46,177 nt of DNA from an uncultured Nitrosomonadales bacterium (GTDB taxonomy: Bacteria; Pseudomonadota; Gammaproteobacteria; Burkholderiales; Gallionellaceae): positions 1 through 46,177 of the forward strand of contig CAISHO010000027.1 of the NCBI GenBank assembly GCA_903885165.1, in the 5' to 3' direction. Each line of letters opens with the position of its first letter. Position 1 is the stretch's first letter. Both the position numbers and the translations under genes were made by a program. Below are positions 26,495-35,199 of this stretch, one piece after another. The notes beneath the pieces were generated by a model. It worked only from the letters and a program-made list of their open reading frames with translations. It was not told where the DNA came from and did no database searches.

Positions 26495-27045
26495 TTACGT
26501 CCTTCTGCAGCTGTCGCGCCACCCACATCCTCACCCGATTTAGGTTTGGGATGGAGCACCGCATGTACGCGTTTCGGGGCTCCGTTGTCGCCGGCGCCAC
26601 CCTTGTCATCCGCCTGGAAAATCTCCGTATTCGAGTTATAGGTGATGTGTTCGCCTCGCACGTCGTCCATATCGCGCTTGACTCGAGCCTCTACATAAAA
26701 ATCGACGGTATCACCACGCATGTCATAAACGATGCGTTCACCATAGCCTTCCACATATTCATTCAACCCTTCGCGCTTCTGCCTGAAACTGGCGGTATGA
26801 CCATAAACCGTACCCTGTTTGTAACCCTGTTTATCCTGAATCACGACAACTTTATCGCCGTGGATCAACATTGTTCCCTGGGTCATCACCACCTTACCGA
26901 CAAAGGTACTGGTCTGTTTAGCATCATCGACCACCACGGAATCGGCATCGATATCGATGGGTTTATCACGGTCAGCGCGCTCCGCATAGCAGGGAGAGAT
27001 AAAAAATAACAATAAAAACAATAATTTATTTTGCATGATGTTCAC
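26491..27045 (-). CDS. lptA: LPS transport periplasmic protein LptA
   Basis: The periplasmic bridge protein that carries LPS from LptC to LptD. The product of about 184 residues has a signal peptide ([15 protein letters not shown]) and the OstA-type repeats ([20 protein letters not shown], then YEGYGER-type segments). The start is either the GTG at 27045 or the ATG at 27036; both lie inside the lptC end, so translation is coupled. The C-terminus is rich in G, K and A and looks disordered. Confidence 0.93.
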   Translation of the reverse strand: MNIMQNKLLFLLLFFISPCYAERADRDKPIDIDADSVVVDDAKQTSTFVGKVVMTQGTMLIHGDKVVVIQDKQGYKQGTVYGHTASFRQKREGLNEYVEGYGERIVYDMRGDTVDFYVEARVKRDMDDVRGEHITYNSNTEIFQADDKGGAGDNGAPKRVHAVLHPKPKSGEDVGGATAAEGRK

Positions 27046-27601
27046 TTCTGACTTGTGAGAGCAGTTTCAGGGTACGCGCTTTATTGTCCATTTCCAAACC
27101 AACCGAACGTACCCTGGTCGTGGCATCAGTGATCGTCACGGGTTTATCCGTATTCGCCCAATCCTGGTCTGGCAGCACGCGTAAAAACTCAGTATTCATG
27201 GTCATGGCCGACTGCGTTTGACTCGCCTCGCGCAGCACGCTGACATCATCGACAAACAAAACCTCATCTCCGCGACTCGACATATTGCCGTGCTGACCGC
27301 GCATGTGTACGACCGGTCGCTCGATACTCAACATCGTCAGATGCGGCATTTCAAGCTCAGTCGTGTCGTGATCCGGATAATGCCTCATCTGCTTCGCAGT
27401 AAGTAAGAATTTCGGCACGCCCTGGCTATCCATTTTGGTCGCGGACAAATTATCCATGATGCCGTCAGGATCATGACGTTGATTATTGATGGCAGCGGCG
27501 ACTTCCTGCTCCACTTGAGTATCCAGCCAATAGACGAACGCCAGCAGACCCAGCAAAGGCAATAAAGGCAGCCAATAACGGGTCCGTGAGGCGACGTTCA
27601 T
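27026..27601 (-). CDS. lptC: LPS export protein LptC
   Basis: A single-pass inner-membrane protein (helix about residues 10-26) with a periplasmic beta-jellyroll domain that hands LPS to LptA. The 191-residue sequence fits the family (FLLTAKQMRHYPDHDTTELEMPHL, VLREASQTQSAMTMNTEFLRV). Its ATG overlaps the kdsC stop (ATGA). Confidence 0.92.
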   Translation of the reverse strand: MNVASRTRYWLPLLPLLGLLAFVYWLDTQVEQEVAAAINNQRHDPDGIMDNLSATKMDSQGVPKFLLTAKQMRHYPDHDTTELEMPHLTMLSIERPVVHMRGQHGNMSSRGDEVLFVDDVSVLREASQTQSAMTMNTEFLRVLPDQDWANTDKPVTITDATTRVRSVGLEMDNKARTLKLLSQVRSEHHAK

Positions 27602-28116
27602 TTCAAATAAGGAGCCAGCTGTGCATCCAGCGTGCCTTGCGCCGACATGATCAACTCACATGCTTCGCGCACTGCACCGTGGCCGCCGCTGCATTTGGTC
27701 ACATAATTGGAGTATTCACGCACCAGGTCGGGCGATTCCGGCACACTGATCGCCAGTCCCACATGACGCATCACACACAGGTCGACTACATCATCACCCA
27801 TGTAAGCCGCCGCATCGCGAGACAAGTTCAACTTACCCAGCAGATCGACCATCGCCTCTAACTTGCGTTCCACCCCCTGATAAACATGGGTGATGCCCAG
27901 ATTTTTTGCGCGTGCCTCAACGCAGCGCGAAGTGCGTCCGGTAATGATCGCCACCTCGACGCCGCTGGCACGCAACATCTTGATGCCGTGACCGTCCAGC
28001 GAGTTGAAGCGTTTGAACTCATCACCCGAATCGGACAGATACAAACCGCCATCGGTCATCACGCCATCCACATCAAAGGCGACCAGCCGTATCAATTTTG
28101 CGCGACTTAAAAACAT
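27598..28116 (-). CDS. kdsC: 3-deoxy-D-manno-octulosonate 8-phosphate phosphatase
   Basis: A HAD-type phosphatase that makes Kdo from Kdo-8-P for LPS core synthesis. The 172 residues show the DVDGVMTDGGLYL motif I, the IITGRTS motif II and the YMGDDVVDLCVM motif III. A strong AGGAGG lies before the ATG, and a 7-bp tandem array sits just upstream (28131-28156). Confidence 0.96.
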   Translation of the reverse strand: MFLSRAKLIRLVAFDVDGVMTDGGLYLSDSGDEFKRFNSLDGHGIKMLRASGVEVAIITGRTSRCVEARAKNLGITHVYQGVERKLEAMVDLLGKLNLSRDAAAYMGDDVVDLCVMRHVGLAISVPESPDLVREYSNYVTKCSGGHGAVREACELIMSAQGTLDAQLAPYLK

Positions 28117-28130
28117 ATAAATCCTCCTGA

Positions 28131-28156
28131 AAGTGGGAAGTGGGAAGTGGGAAGTG
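28131..28156. repeat. 7-bp tandem array AAGTGGG, 3.7 copies
   Basis: Three perfect AAGTGGG units plus AAGTG lie between kdsD and kdsC, immediately upstream of the kdsC ribosome site. Copy-number change here would move kdsC relative to kdsD without touching either coding sequence. Confidence 0.88.
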
Positions 28157-28158
28157 CT

Positions 28159-29154
28159 TTAAATCACTTTGGCGTGCAGCAAATCGTGCATATTCAGTGC
28201 GCCGACCAGTTGACGCTGTTCATTAACGACCAGCATCTGATTGATATTATATTGTTCCATCAACTGCACGGCCTCGACAGCAAGACTCTCCGCGCTGATA
28301 CAGCGAGGGTTCTCCGACATCACGCTCTTGACCGGTGTAGTATTAAAATCGAGCCGCTTCTCCAGCGTGCGACGTAAATCGCCGTCGGTATAGATACCCA
28401 TAACGACATCGTTTTCATCGACAATCGCGGTCATACCCACGCCTTTGCGCGACATCTCCAACAGCGCAGTGCTCAACATCACGTTGTTCAGCACCTTGGG
28501 GATACGGGTATCGCTGCGCATGATATCGCACACCCGCGTCAGCAACCGTCGCCCTAGACTCCCTCCCGGATGAGAACGTGCGAAATCTTCCGCACTAAAT
28601 CCCTTGGCATCGAGCAGGGCCACGGCCAGTGCATCGCCCAGCGCCAGCGTCGCCGTCGTGCTGGTGGTCGGTGCCAACCCCATCGGACAAGCCTCCTTAT
28701 CCACCGCTGCATTCAAATGCACATCAGCGACACGCGCCAGGCTGGAGGACGGAAATCCGGTGATGCTGATCAGTTTTGCCCCCTGACGCTTCAGGATAGG
28801 CACGATGGTCATCAGTTCCTGACTTTCACCGGAATAAGACAAAGCGATAAATACATCATCACTGACCACCATCCCCAGATCTCCGTGACTCGCTTCGCCC
28901 GGATGCACAAAATAGGCGGGCGTGCCGGTACTAGACATGGTCGCGGCGATCTTACGCGCGATGTGTCCCGACTTTCCCATCCCGCTGACGATGACCCGTC
29001 CTTCGCAGCGCAGAATCAAATCCAGCGCGTGCAAAAAGCTGTCATCGAGGCGCGAACTTAACGCCTGAACAGCAGCAGCTTCAATATTCAGGACCTGACG
29101 TCCCAGTTCTAGCGCACGCGGCGCGGCAGAGATTGATTTATTCATGCTGCGCAT
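28159..29154 (-). CDS. kdsD: arabinose-5-phosphate isomerase KdsD
   Basis: Converts ribulose-5-P to arabinose-5-P for Kdo synthesis. The product of about 331 residues has an N-terminal SIS domain (VIVSGMGKSGHIARKIAATMSSTGTP, HPGEASHGDLGM) and two C-terminal CBS repeats (DNGDL-like GIYTDGDLRRTLEK, and NQMLVVNEQRQLVGALNMHDLL). The ATG at 29154 or 29145 may be the start. Confidence 0.95.
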   Translation of the reverse strand: MRSMNKSISAAPRALELGRQVLNIEAAAVQALSSRLDDSFLHALDLILRCEGRVIVSGMGKSGHIARKIAATMSSTGTPAYFVHPGEASHGDLGMVVSDDVFIALSYSGESQELMTIVPILKRQGAKLISITGFPSSSLARVADVHLNAAVDKEACPMGLAPTTSTTATLALGDALAVALLDAKGFSAEDFARSHPGGSLGRRLLTRVCDIMRSDTRIPKVLNNVMLSTALLEMSRKGVGMTAIVDENDVVMGIYTDGDLRRTLEKRLDFNTTPVKSVMSENPRCISAESLAVEAVQLMEQYNINQMLVVNEQRQLVGALNMHDLLHAKVI

Positions 29155-29441
29155 TATAGCAAGGTCGAGGAAACAACGGAGAATGGGAAAGCAATTGCCA
29201 GCCGCAAAATATATTTTGCAAATTTCACCCGCAAACTGCCCCTTGCAAGCAATACATTAAGGTGAATTGCGATTACACGGGGCGTGTAATAGATTCTGAC
29301 GGGGCGGTCATTTTCCGCACACTACAGAACAGATAACACCTGAAGTTGAGCCAAAATCCATCTAGCCGCCATACAGCTCAGCAATACTAAACTGAATATC
29401 CAAGTACCCAAAAAAAGGCACTAGAAGCGAAAATAGTTGGT
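29155..29441. other. gene-free gap upstream of kdsD
   Basis: 287 bp with no supported ORF or RNA gene on either strand. It presumably contains the promoter of the kdsD-to-rapZ cluster. Together with the weak ORF that follows, it forms a gene-poor patch up to the antitoxin gene. Confidence 0.6.
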
Positions 29442-29666
29442 TTATTTCACGGCACATGGAGCTTCTGGCTGATTACCTTCGAGCACGAAGGTCATGAAGT
29501 GATAAGTCAAGTAGTGCAGAAACGTACGCAGAGGTTTTAAGAAAGTGTGGCGCGAAGCAGGTGCACTAGGCACAGTGCGATAGCGTTCATCCAGCCAATT
29601 GAGCACAGGGTGTAAAAAACACGGAGCGAGTGCTCGACCAAACATTGAAGGGCAACCCTTCAACAT
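29442..29666 (-). CDS. doubtful small ORF, possible gene remnant
   Basis: A 74-codon frame starting MLKGCPSMFGRALAPC. I do not recognise it. It is rich in His, Pro and Arg, has no clear ribosome site and lies in a gene-poor stretch. It could be a remnant of a larger gene, or not a gene at all. Confidence 0.25.
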   Translation of the reverse strand: MLKGCPSMFGRALAPCFLHPVLNWLDERYRTVPSAPASRHTFLKPLRTFLHYLTYHFMTFVLEGNQPEAPCAVK

Positions 29667-29695
29667 TTCCGGATTGCGTGTAATCAGGCTACGGA

Positions 29696-29968
29696 TTAAA
29701 AAAAGGCTTGATTGGCGCGTCTATGTCGTTTCTCAGTCCAGGCATCGTAAGCATTTTGCATGCGTAACCACCGCTCGGCACTAATCCCACCCCAGTTATG
29801 CAATTGACAGGCTATCTCACCGGTGATGCGGGCACTCCCGTTCAGGATATTTGCCAAATTAGCGCGGGCGACACCAATTTGATTGGCCGCCGCTGTCAGG
29901 GTAAGCCCCTCCGGCCAGATGTCCTGCAAAATCTCGCCTGGGTGAGTCGGGTTATGCATCCTGTTCAT
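29696..29968 (-). CDS. higA: HigA-type antitoxin (XRE family), no toxin partner seen
   Basis: A 90-residue DNA-binding protein. MNRMHNPTHPGEILQDIWPE is the classic HigA opening, followed by the helix-turn-helix LTAAANQIGVARANLANILNG and the C-terminal WLRMQNAYDAW. I start it at 29968, where GGAG lies six bases upstream; the longer reading from 30022 lacks support. A higB toxin normally precedes it on the same strand, but 30023-30102 is too short, and the next gene upstream encodes a cNMP-binding protein. It is thus an orphan antitoxin, either a domesticated regulator or a decayed module. Confidence 0.85.
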   Translation of the reverse strand: MNRMHNPTHPGEILQDIWPEGLTLTAAANQIGVARANLANILNGSARITGEIACQLHNWGGISAERWLRMQNAYDAWTEKRHRRANQAFF

Positions 29969-30102
29969 GTCATGCTCCAAGAGAAACTTAAGAAGCAACA
30001 TTGTAGAACCATTACATGACACTTTTATTTAACCGGAGAGGCTTTTCCAATCCGCGTAAATCTAGAGGTTGAACTGGCGATTGGGTTAAATACCGAGCTT
30101 CT

Positions 30103-30471
30103 TCATAATTGACTAAGGACGCGCTCACTGCATCTTTTTAGTCGCTGAGAGAGCACTTGCATCACCGCCACGGCAAACCCCGGCGTCTCATCCACCAGAA
30201 AGTGGAAACGCCGGCGATCGACGACTGCGAAGACACAGGGCGTTGATGCCACTACCGTTGCGCTGCGAGGTGATTGGTCGATGACCGCAATTTCTCCTAC
30301 GATCGAACCTGATGCGCATTTTTCAAACGACACATCATTAATAAAGATCTCCGCCTCGCCCTCAAGCAAAACATACATGGAGCTGCCTGCCTCGCCTTGC
30401 CGGAACAAGACCTCTCCGGCATTGATTTTTAGGGGTTCTGCGTCTTGTTGAAACAAATCAAAAAATGGCAT
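30103..30471 (-). CDS. stand-alone cyclic nucleotide-binding domain protein
   Basis: A 122-residue single-domain protein of the cNMP/CRP fold (GEVLFRQGEAGSSMYVLLEGEAEIF, SIVGEIAVIDQSPRSATVVA). The PRSATV core matches phosphate-binding cassettes of cNMP-binding domains. It has no DNA-binding domain, so it is not a CRP-type regulator by itself. It may sense cAMP or c-di-GMP and act on partner proteins. Its partner is unknown. Confidence 0.85.
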   Translation of the reverse strand: MPFFDLFQQDAEPLKINAGEVLFRQGEAGSSMYVLLEGEAEIFINDVSFEKCASGSIVGEIAVIDQSPRSATVVASTPCVFAVVDRRRFHFLVDETPGFAVAVMQVLSQRLKRCSERVLSQL

Positions 30472-30535
30472 GGAAATTTTCAGTGCGTTAGAGCGGAAAA
30501 CAGCTTATTTCGCTGCGTTGATCAAAGAGTCAGCG

Positions 30536-30910
30536 TTATTTAACTTCGGATTTAGCGGTTGCTTTTGATTTTGATTTTGCTTTAGGTGCAGCCTTATCGT
30601 TTATTTCCAATTTTTGCATTGCAGTTTTTTTCAAAGGTTTAGTCTCTGCTAGAACGGCGTCTTTCACAACCACCTTGACCTTAGTTTTCGCCGTTTCCTT
30701 GTCCCTAATAGAATGCATCTTTTCACGCCATTCCTGAAGCTGTTCATCTTCCAACTCAAGCTGTATCGCCAGCGCATCTTCACTCGTCAGCTTGTTTTTT
30801 TCAAGTCTGCGAGGTAATTTTCCCGTCATCCTAGACAACAGACGTTCGATATCTTCAGGGCTCAATTGTGCGACTTTAGCTAAATATTCAGGATTACTTT
30901 CTTTAGTCAT
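30536..30910 (-). CDS. small charged protein of unknown function
   Basis: A 124-residue protein starting at the ATG 30908-30910 (MTKESNPEYLAKVAQLSPED), which has a GGGAG box; the longer frame from 31012 adds a segment without support. The N-terminal half is helical (PEDIERLLSRMTGKLPRRLEKNKLTSEDALAIQLELEDEQLQEWR). The C-terminal half is a Lys/Ala-rich disordered tail like those of nucleic-acid-binding proteins. I do not recognise the family. It lies between the response regulator and the cNMP-domain protein on the same strand. Confidence 0.75.
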   Translation of the reverse strand: MTKESNPEYLAKVAQLSPEDIERLLSRMTGKLPRRLEKNKLTSEDALAIQLELEDEQLQEWREKMHSIRDKETAKTKVKVVVKDAVLAETKPLKKTAMQKLEINDKAAPKAKSKSKATAKSEVK

Positions 30911-31047
30911 GATATCGGTCTCCCAGTTTATTCGTGACGGAAGGGTATCGATACAGCCTCCCGATTGCAAGTGTAATATTTTTAAGTTCGCTAAAGCCGA
31001 CTCGCGAGGCATTCACCGTAGTCAATTAACTTATTGCCTAATAACTA

Positions 31048-31956
31048 TTAAACCCCTATTCGCGCACGTAACCGCCCCAACATCCCCATGAAATTTCCGG
31101 ATTGAAGCTTTTCTTTAGGATCACTGATTTGAGCCACCGCCTGGCGATTTGCCAGAACAGGCTGGCTGCGCAGAGCATGAAAACGTGCCAGCATGGAATC
31201 GAGATTGCGAGCCAGTGAGCTCTTATTAAGCGGCTTGGGCAGATAACGGGAAATTTGCGCCTGATTGATAAGATCAATCAGCCGCGACGTGTCATTGAAA
31301 TTTGTCACGACTATACACTGCGTCTGTGGATTTAACTGCTTAATGGTCTTGAGAATATAACCCACATTGGTGTCTCCCAGCATCAAATCAGAAACCACGA
31401 CCGAGATATCCTGACGAGCCAACTCTTCCATGGCGTGCTGTGCCGTATTAGCCCAAATAACTTCGCAACGATCACCCAGAATTTCGCATACTGTTTTGGA
31501 GACAGCCTCATCATCATCCATAATCAGTACACGCGGTTTTTTGTCCTCAGTGACCGCCGGTGCATGTGACTGCACCGCGTAACTGGCTTGGGCGATGGCG
31601 GTCGCTTCAGCCACCACCTGCCTTACTTCATCGGCGGACCAGGGTTTCATCAGGTAACGGAACACTTCACCTTCATTAACGCTGGCGATAGAAGCTTCCA
31701 GATCGGAATAGCCGGTGAGCAATATCCGCATCGTAGCCGGTGAGGTTTCGCGCGCGAGGGCGAGCAGCGCCGAGCCTTGCATGACCGGCATGCGCTGATC
31801 GCTGATGATGACATGTACTTTTTCTTCGCGCAGTATGCGTAACGCCTCCTGCGGATCGGTCGTCATACGGACGGTGTAATTGGTCATGAATAACATGCGC
31901 AACGAACGCAAGATTCGCTCTTCATCATCGATTAACAACAGGGTAGGTTTGCTCAT
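31048..31956 (-). CDS. response regulator with two receiver domains
   Basis: A 302-residue protein with two CheY-like receivers and no output domain. REC1 (about 4-120) has LLIDDEERILRSL, phospho-acceptor Asp in IISDQRMPV, LLTGYSD and YLMKPW, like the receivers of RpfG-type regulators. REC2 (about 144-260) has VLIMDDDEAVSK, VVSDLMLGD and YLPKPLN. Lacking a DNA-binding or catalytic module, it likely works by protein contact or as a phosphate relay. It is encoded 19 bp after the histidine kinase gene and is its probable partner. Confidence 0.9.
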   Translation of the reverse strand: MSKPTLLLIDDEERILRSLRMLFMTNYTVRMTTDPQEALRILREEKVHVIISDQRMPVMQGSALLALARETSPATMRILLTGYSDLEASIASVNEGEVFRYLMKPWSADEVRQVVAEATAIAQASYAVQSHAPAVTEDKKPRVLIMDDDEAVSKTVCEILGDRCEVIWANTAQHAMEELARQDISVVVSDLMLGDTNVGYILKTIKQLNPQTQCIVVTNFNDTSRLIDLINQAQISRYLPKPLNKSSLARNLDSMLARFHALRSQPVLANRQAVAQISDPKEKLQSGNFMGMLGRLRARIGV

Positions 31957-31975
31957 GACAGTGCCTTATTCAAAA

Positions 31976-33304
31976 TCAGTGTATCGATGGCTGCGCGGAC
32001 TGCGCCACGTTGCCGGCAGCGAAAGGCAGGCTGATGTGGAAATCTGTCCCGACTCCAAGGCGTGATTCGACCCGAATTTCACCGCCATGCTGCTGGATGA
32101 TTTGATGCGAAATCGCCAACCCGAGTCCCGTACCTTCACCGATCGGTTTGGTAGTAAAAAACGGGTCGAAAATACGCACCAGATTCTCCTGCGGAATTCC
32201 TTTGCCGTTATCAGACACACTGACGTGTACGGCCTGTTCGTCGTACCAACTGCAAATATGCAAGCGCCCCATGGTTTCCATGGCCTGCGCCGCATTGGTA
32301 AACAGATTCAGGAACACCTGATTGAGTTGCGAAGGCGTACAGGTCAGTTTGGGCAGCTCAGTCAGTTCCTTGATAATTTCCACTTTATCTTTGAGTACAT
32401 TGCGCCCGATATTCAGCGCACTTTCGATGCAGTCATTCAGATTAATGGCTTCAGTCGCAGCCGCATCCATGCGTGAGAAGTTTTTCAGATTCATTACTAG
32501 CTCGGAGATTTGACCGATACCATACAGGGAGTCGACCATCAGTCCCTGCATGTCGCCCAGCATTTCCTCCGCGTTGAAGTCCAGGCGCATCGCAGCGATC
32601 TGTTCCATCTGCGCTGAAATTTCCGCTTCATCCGCCTGTTCATCGAGCAAATTATCGACCAGCGACTCATAGCCTGCGATCAGATTTTGAATGTGGATAA
32701 ACAGCTCCTGACCTACGGCGACGTTATTTTGCACATAACCCAACGGGGTGTTGATCTCGTGCGCGATACCCGCCACCATTTGCCCCAAAGACGCCATTTT
32801 TTCTGACTGCACTAATGCCATCTGCGACGACTTGAGCTGCGAATAAGCCTGATTCAACTCGTTGGTGTTGGCGCGCATCTGCGATTCCATCGCTTTTAGC
32901 AAATCCATCACAAAACCTAATCCCAGATATTTTCCGTGCCGTATGATGATGAAATCCTCGGTCAGCGGGAAACTCATGTGTTCCGCAATATGCAATGCCG
33001 CCTCTGCCAGGGGTTGATCCAGTTCAACTAACAACGGTCTGTGATTGATGTAATTGCGTATCGGGCGCTTGCCGTGCAGTTCGCGGGCATATTGTTTCAG
33101 ATACAAATCCATAAAGCGGTAGCGGCTGATTACGCCGATGGGAATTCCATTCTCGACAACCGGCAGCGAGAGCACTTTGGCATAGTCTGGATTCAAAAAT
33201 AGTTCAGCTACCTCTGAAACCGGCTTGTCCGGCGCAATGGCCGCAATGGGATTAACCAAAGAATGAATGTCTCGTGCAAAATTTTTGTTATCATTAAAGC
33301 GCAT
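31976..33304 (-). CDS. histidine kinase with N-terminal CBS-pair-like sensor
   Basis: A 442-residue soluble kinase. Residues about 10-140 form a CBS-pair-like domain ([24 protein letters not shown] ... [18 protein letters not shown]). A coiled linker leads to the phospho-acceptor helix ([25 protein letters not shown], His in AHEINTP) and the ATPase domain with N-box [17 protein letters not shown]1 DNGKGIP and G2 [10 protein letters not shown]. It has no membrane segment, so it reads a cytoplasmic cue, perhaps a nucleotide bound by the CBS pair. The same sensor domain occurs in the EAL-GGDEF protein at 35200. Confidence 0.93.
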   Translation of the reverse strand: MRFNDNKNFARDIHSLVNPIAAIAPDKPVSEVAELFLNPDYAKVLSLPVVENGIPIGVISRYRFMDLYLKQYARELHGKRPIRNYINHRPLLVELDQPLAEAALHIAEHMSFPLTEDFIIIRHGKYLGLGFVMDLLKAMESQMRANTNELNQAYSQLKSSQMALVQSEKMASLGQMVAGIAHEINTPLGYVQNNVAVGQELFIHIQNLIAGYESLVDNLLDEQADEAEISAQMEQIAAMRLDFNAEEMLGDMQGLMVDSLYGIGQISELVMNLKNFSRMDAAATEAINLNDCIESALNIGRNVLKDKVEIIKELTELPKLTCTPSQLNQVFLNLFTNAAQAMETMGRLHICSWYDEQAVHVSVSDNGKGIPQENLVRIFDPFFTTKPIGEGTGLGLAISHQIIQQHGGEIRVESRLGVGTDFHISLPFAAGNVAQSAQPSIH

Positions 33305-33391
33305 GTCATTTCCAATGTCAGGTAATTTGCCTTCTCATTGTAGGAACTTGATGTGACAAAAAAATGACAACCTCCCCGCGTGCTATTTTCA

Positions 33392-33420
33392 TAAAAAAAA
33401 TGCACCCTACTGGGTGCATA
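33392..33420 (-). terminator. rho-independent terminator of olsB
   Basis: ATGCACCC and GGGTGCAT (8-bp perfect arms, TACT loop on the plus strand) are followed on the minus strand by eight T (33393-33400). Confidence 0.9.
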
Positions 33421-33452
33421 AAAGGGAGGAAGCGGGTATTTGTCAGGCAGGG

Positions 33453-34211
33453 CTAACTGGCTTGACGTAAAAAGTGCTTGGCAAAACGCGCGCTCATGCG
33501 TGACACCGGTAGCATGATAAACAAATCTGCCGTATTGAAATCAGCATCCCAGGCGGGCTCACCACCAATATAAGCACCCAGACGCAGATAACCCTTAATC
33601 AATGGAGGCAGGATCACCTCCAGATTCTGATTCAAAGATTCCAACGGCAGACGGCGGTGTGGAGTCACACGGTATTCATCGGGTGCCGCATGCAGCTTAT
33701 AAATCTTATTAAACACACTCGCCGCATAGTGACCACCGTCATTCATACTGATGCTGGCGCAACCGATCAGGTATTCATGACCGTTGTGCATCACATAGTC
33801 CGCCAGACCGCCCCAAAGCTGAGTAATCGTGCCGCCATCGCGATAATCGGCATGCACACAGGAGCGCCCGACTTCCGCCATGTTGTCACGCAAATGTGCA
33901 AGTCGAGACAGATCGAACTCTGTTTCAGAATAATAGCCACCCGCCATGCGCGCTTGTTCAGGCGGCAGAATGCGGTAAGTGCCGACGACTTTCTCATTGT
34001 TGTTATCGCGCACTAGCAAGTGTTCGCAGTACATATCGTAACGATCAACATCCAGACCGGTCGCCGCACTCGGCAGTTTCGCACCCATCTCTTCGGCGAA
34101 CACCTGATAGCGTATGCGTTGCGCTTCTTCCATCTCAGCATGAGTTCTGGCCAACGCGCAAGATAAGCGACGCGTGGCGTTCGGTACGGGTTGGCGAATC
34201 AGATCCAGCAT
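33453..34211 (-). CDS. olsB: ornithine lipid synthesis N-acyltransferase OlsB (GNAT)
   Basis: Predicted to transfer a 3-hydroxyacyl group from acyl-ACP to ornithine, making lyso-ornithine lipid, a phosphorus-free membrane lipid. The 252-residue sequence starts at the ATG 34209-34211, supported by the AGGAG in CAGGAGAGATAGACATG; the longer frame to 34505 overlaps olsA and is not supported. Signatures are RIRYQVFAEEMGAKL, VGTYRILPPEQA, EVGRSCVHADYRDGGTI and LIGCASI. It follows olsA by about 97 bp. Confidence 0.9.
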   Translation of the reverse strand: MLDLIRQPVPNATRRLSCALARTHAEMEEAQRIRYQVFAEEMGAKLPSAATGLDVDRYDMYCEHLLVRDNNNEKVVGTYRILPPEQARMAGGYYSETEFDLSRLAHLRDNMAEVGRSCVHADYRDGGTITQLWGGLADYVMHNGHEYLIGCASISMNDGGHYAASVFNKIYKLHAAPDEYRVTPHRRLPLESLNQNLEVILPPLIKGYLRLGAYIGGEPAWDADFNTADLFIMLPVSRMSARFAKHFLRQAS

Positions 34212-34308
34212 GTCTATCTCTCCTGTCAGGTTGATAGCCAGCAGATTAACGAGGTGATATTGCAGCCCGGTTAAACAAATATGAAGAATCTGTGAAACTG
34301 TTTGGTAC

Positions 34309-35160
34309 TTACTGGTTTGAAGATTTGGAGAGCAGGAGCAGCCCGTACATGGATTGAAAATGCACTTCGCCGGGATGCTCGGCAGATAATTGATCTGAAA
34401 ATGGTGGCGTATTTTTCTCTGCGACAGCCAAACTAATCTGCGAGTGAGCCAGTTGAGCCAGGGAGCGCCGGTCAGCACCCGCAGCATTGAGCGACGGCGT
34501 GGCAATCAGACACACGTGCAGATTGTCTGTACGCAACACATTCCATAACGAGGCGGCAAAGCTCATTTCGTCGATATAGGATGGCGCTGTGCTGTGCGCA
34601 CCCAATGGGTCCTGATAGCGGACGGCCACAGGATGCACCTGAGCATGAGCATCGATGGCCGATTGCAACAGTGAGGCGTGAAACCGTCCCACTTGCGCAC
34701 CGTCGGTCGAGGTGCCTTCAGGAAAAAGCGCCAGATACTCACCATCTTGCAACGAATCCACCAGTTGCCGATTCATCCGCACCGCATCGCGCGCCTTGCC
34801 GCGTTGTATAAATAGTGTTTTCACCCGGGCGGCTAGCCAACCAATCACTGGCCAGTTTCTCACCTCAGATTTGGCAACAAAGCGCATCGGAATAACGGCG
34901 TTCAGTACCATCACATCCAGCCATGAGATGTGATTCGCTACGATCAGTCCGGGCGGCAATGCACTCAAAAAATCCTCAGCTGGAATTTTGAGACTGACAT
35001 TCAGAATATCCAGTAATCCGACACACCAGCGCTGCAAGATACGCCGCCGTGCTGACAGGCCGAATCTGGGGTAATACACCGCGAGCAGCACTCCGTAGCC
35101 GATGTGAATTGCCACACGAAGCGCACGAAATACGGCGACAAGGTTCACGCGGATTGTCAT
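34309..35160 (-). CDS. olsA: lyso-ornithine lipid acyltransferase OlsA (PlsC family)
   Basis: The second acyltransferase of ornithine-lipid synthesis, or a general 1-acylglycerol-3-P acyltransferase. The 283 residues include one N-terminal membrane segment (about 12-30), the catalytic NHISWLD (HxxxxD) and the FPEGTS motif. The olsB gene on the same strand just downstream makes the OlsA assignment more likely than PlsC. Confidence 0.88.
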   Translation of the reverse strand: MTIRVNLVAVFRALRVAIHIGYGVLLAVYYPRFGLSARRRILQRWCVGLLDILNVSLKIPAEDFLSALPPGLIVANHISWLDVMVLNAVIPMRFVAKSEVRNWPVIGWLAARVKTLFIQRGKARDAVRMNRQLVDSLQDGEYLALFPEGTSTDGAQVGRFHASLLQSAIDAHAQVHPVAVRYQDPLGAHSTAPSYIDEMSFAASLWNVLRTDNLHVCLIATPSLNAAGADRRSLAQLAHSQISLAVAEKNTPPFSDQLSAEHPGEVHFQSMYGLLLLSKSSNQ

Positions 35161-35199
35161 TTATAAAAACCTAACATATTGTTTATATTGGACAATCTA

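Noticed and set aside
25913..26641. 242-codon plus-strand frame opposite lptB
   Set aside because: lptB has all ABC ATPase motifs on the minus strand; the opposite frame is an artefact of codon bias.
30023..30102. Possible higB toxin remnant upstream of the HigA-type antitoxin
   Set aside because: The minus-strand frames give only about 30 residues before stops or the neighbouring gene, with none of the RelE-fold features; not enough to call a pseudogene.
34212..34505. N-terminal extension of olsB to 34505
   Set aside because: It overlaps the olsA end, is unlike the family and lacks a ribosome site; the ATG at 34211 has AGGAG.
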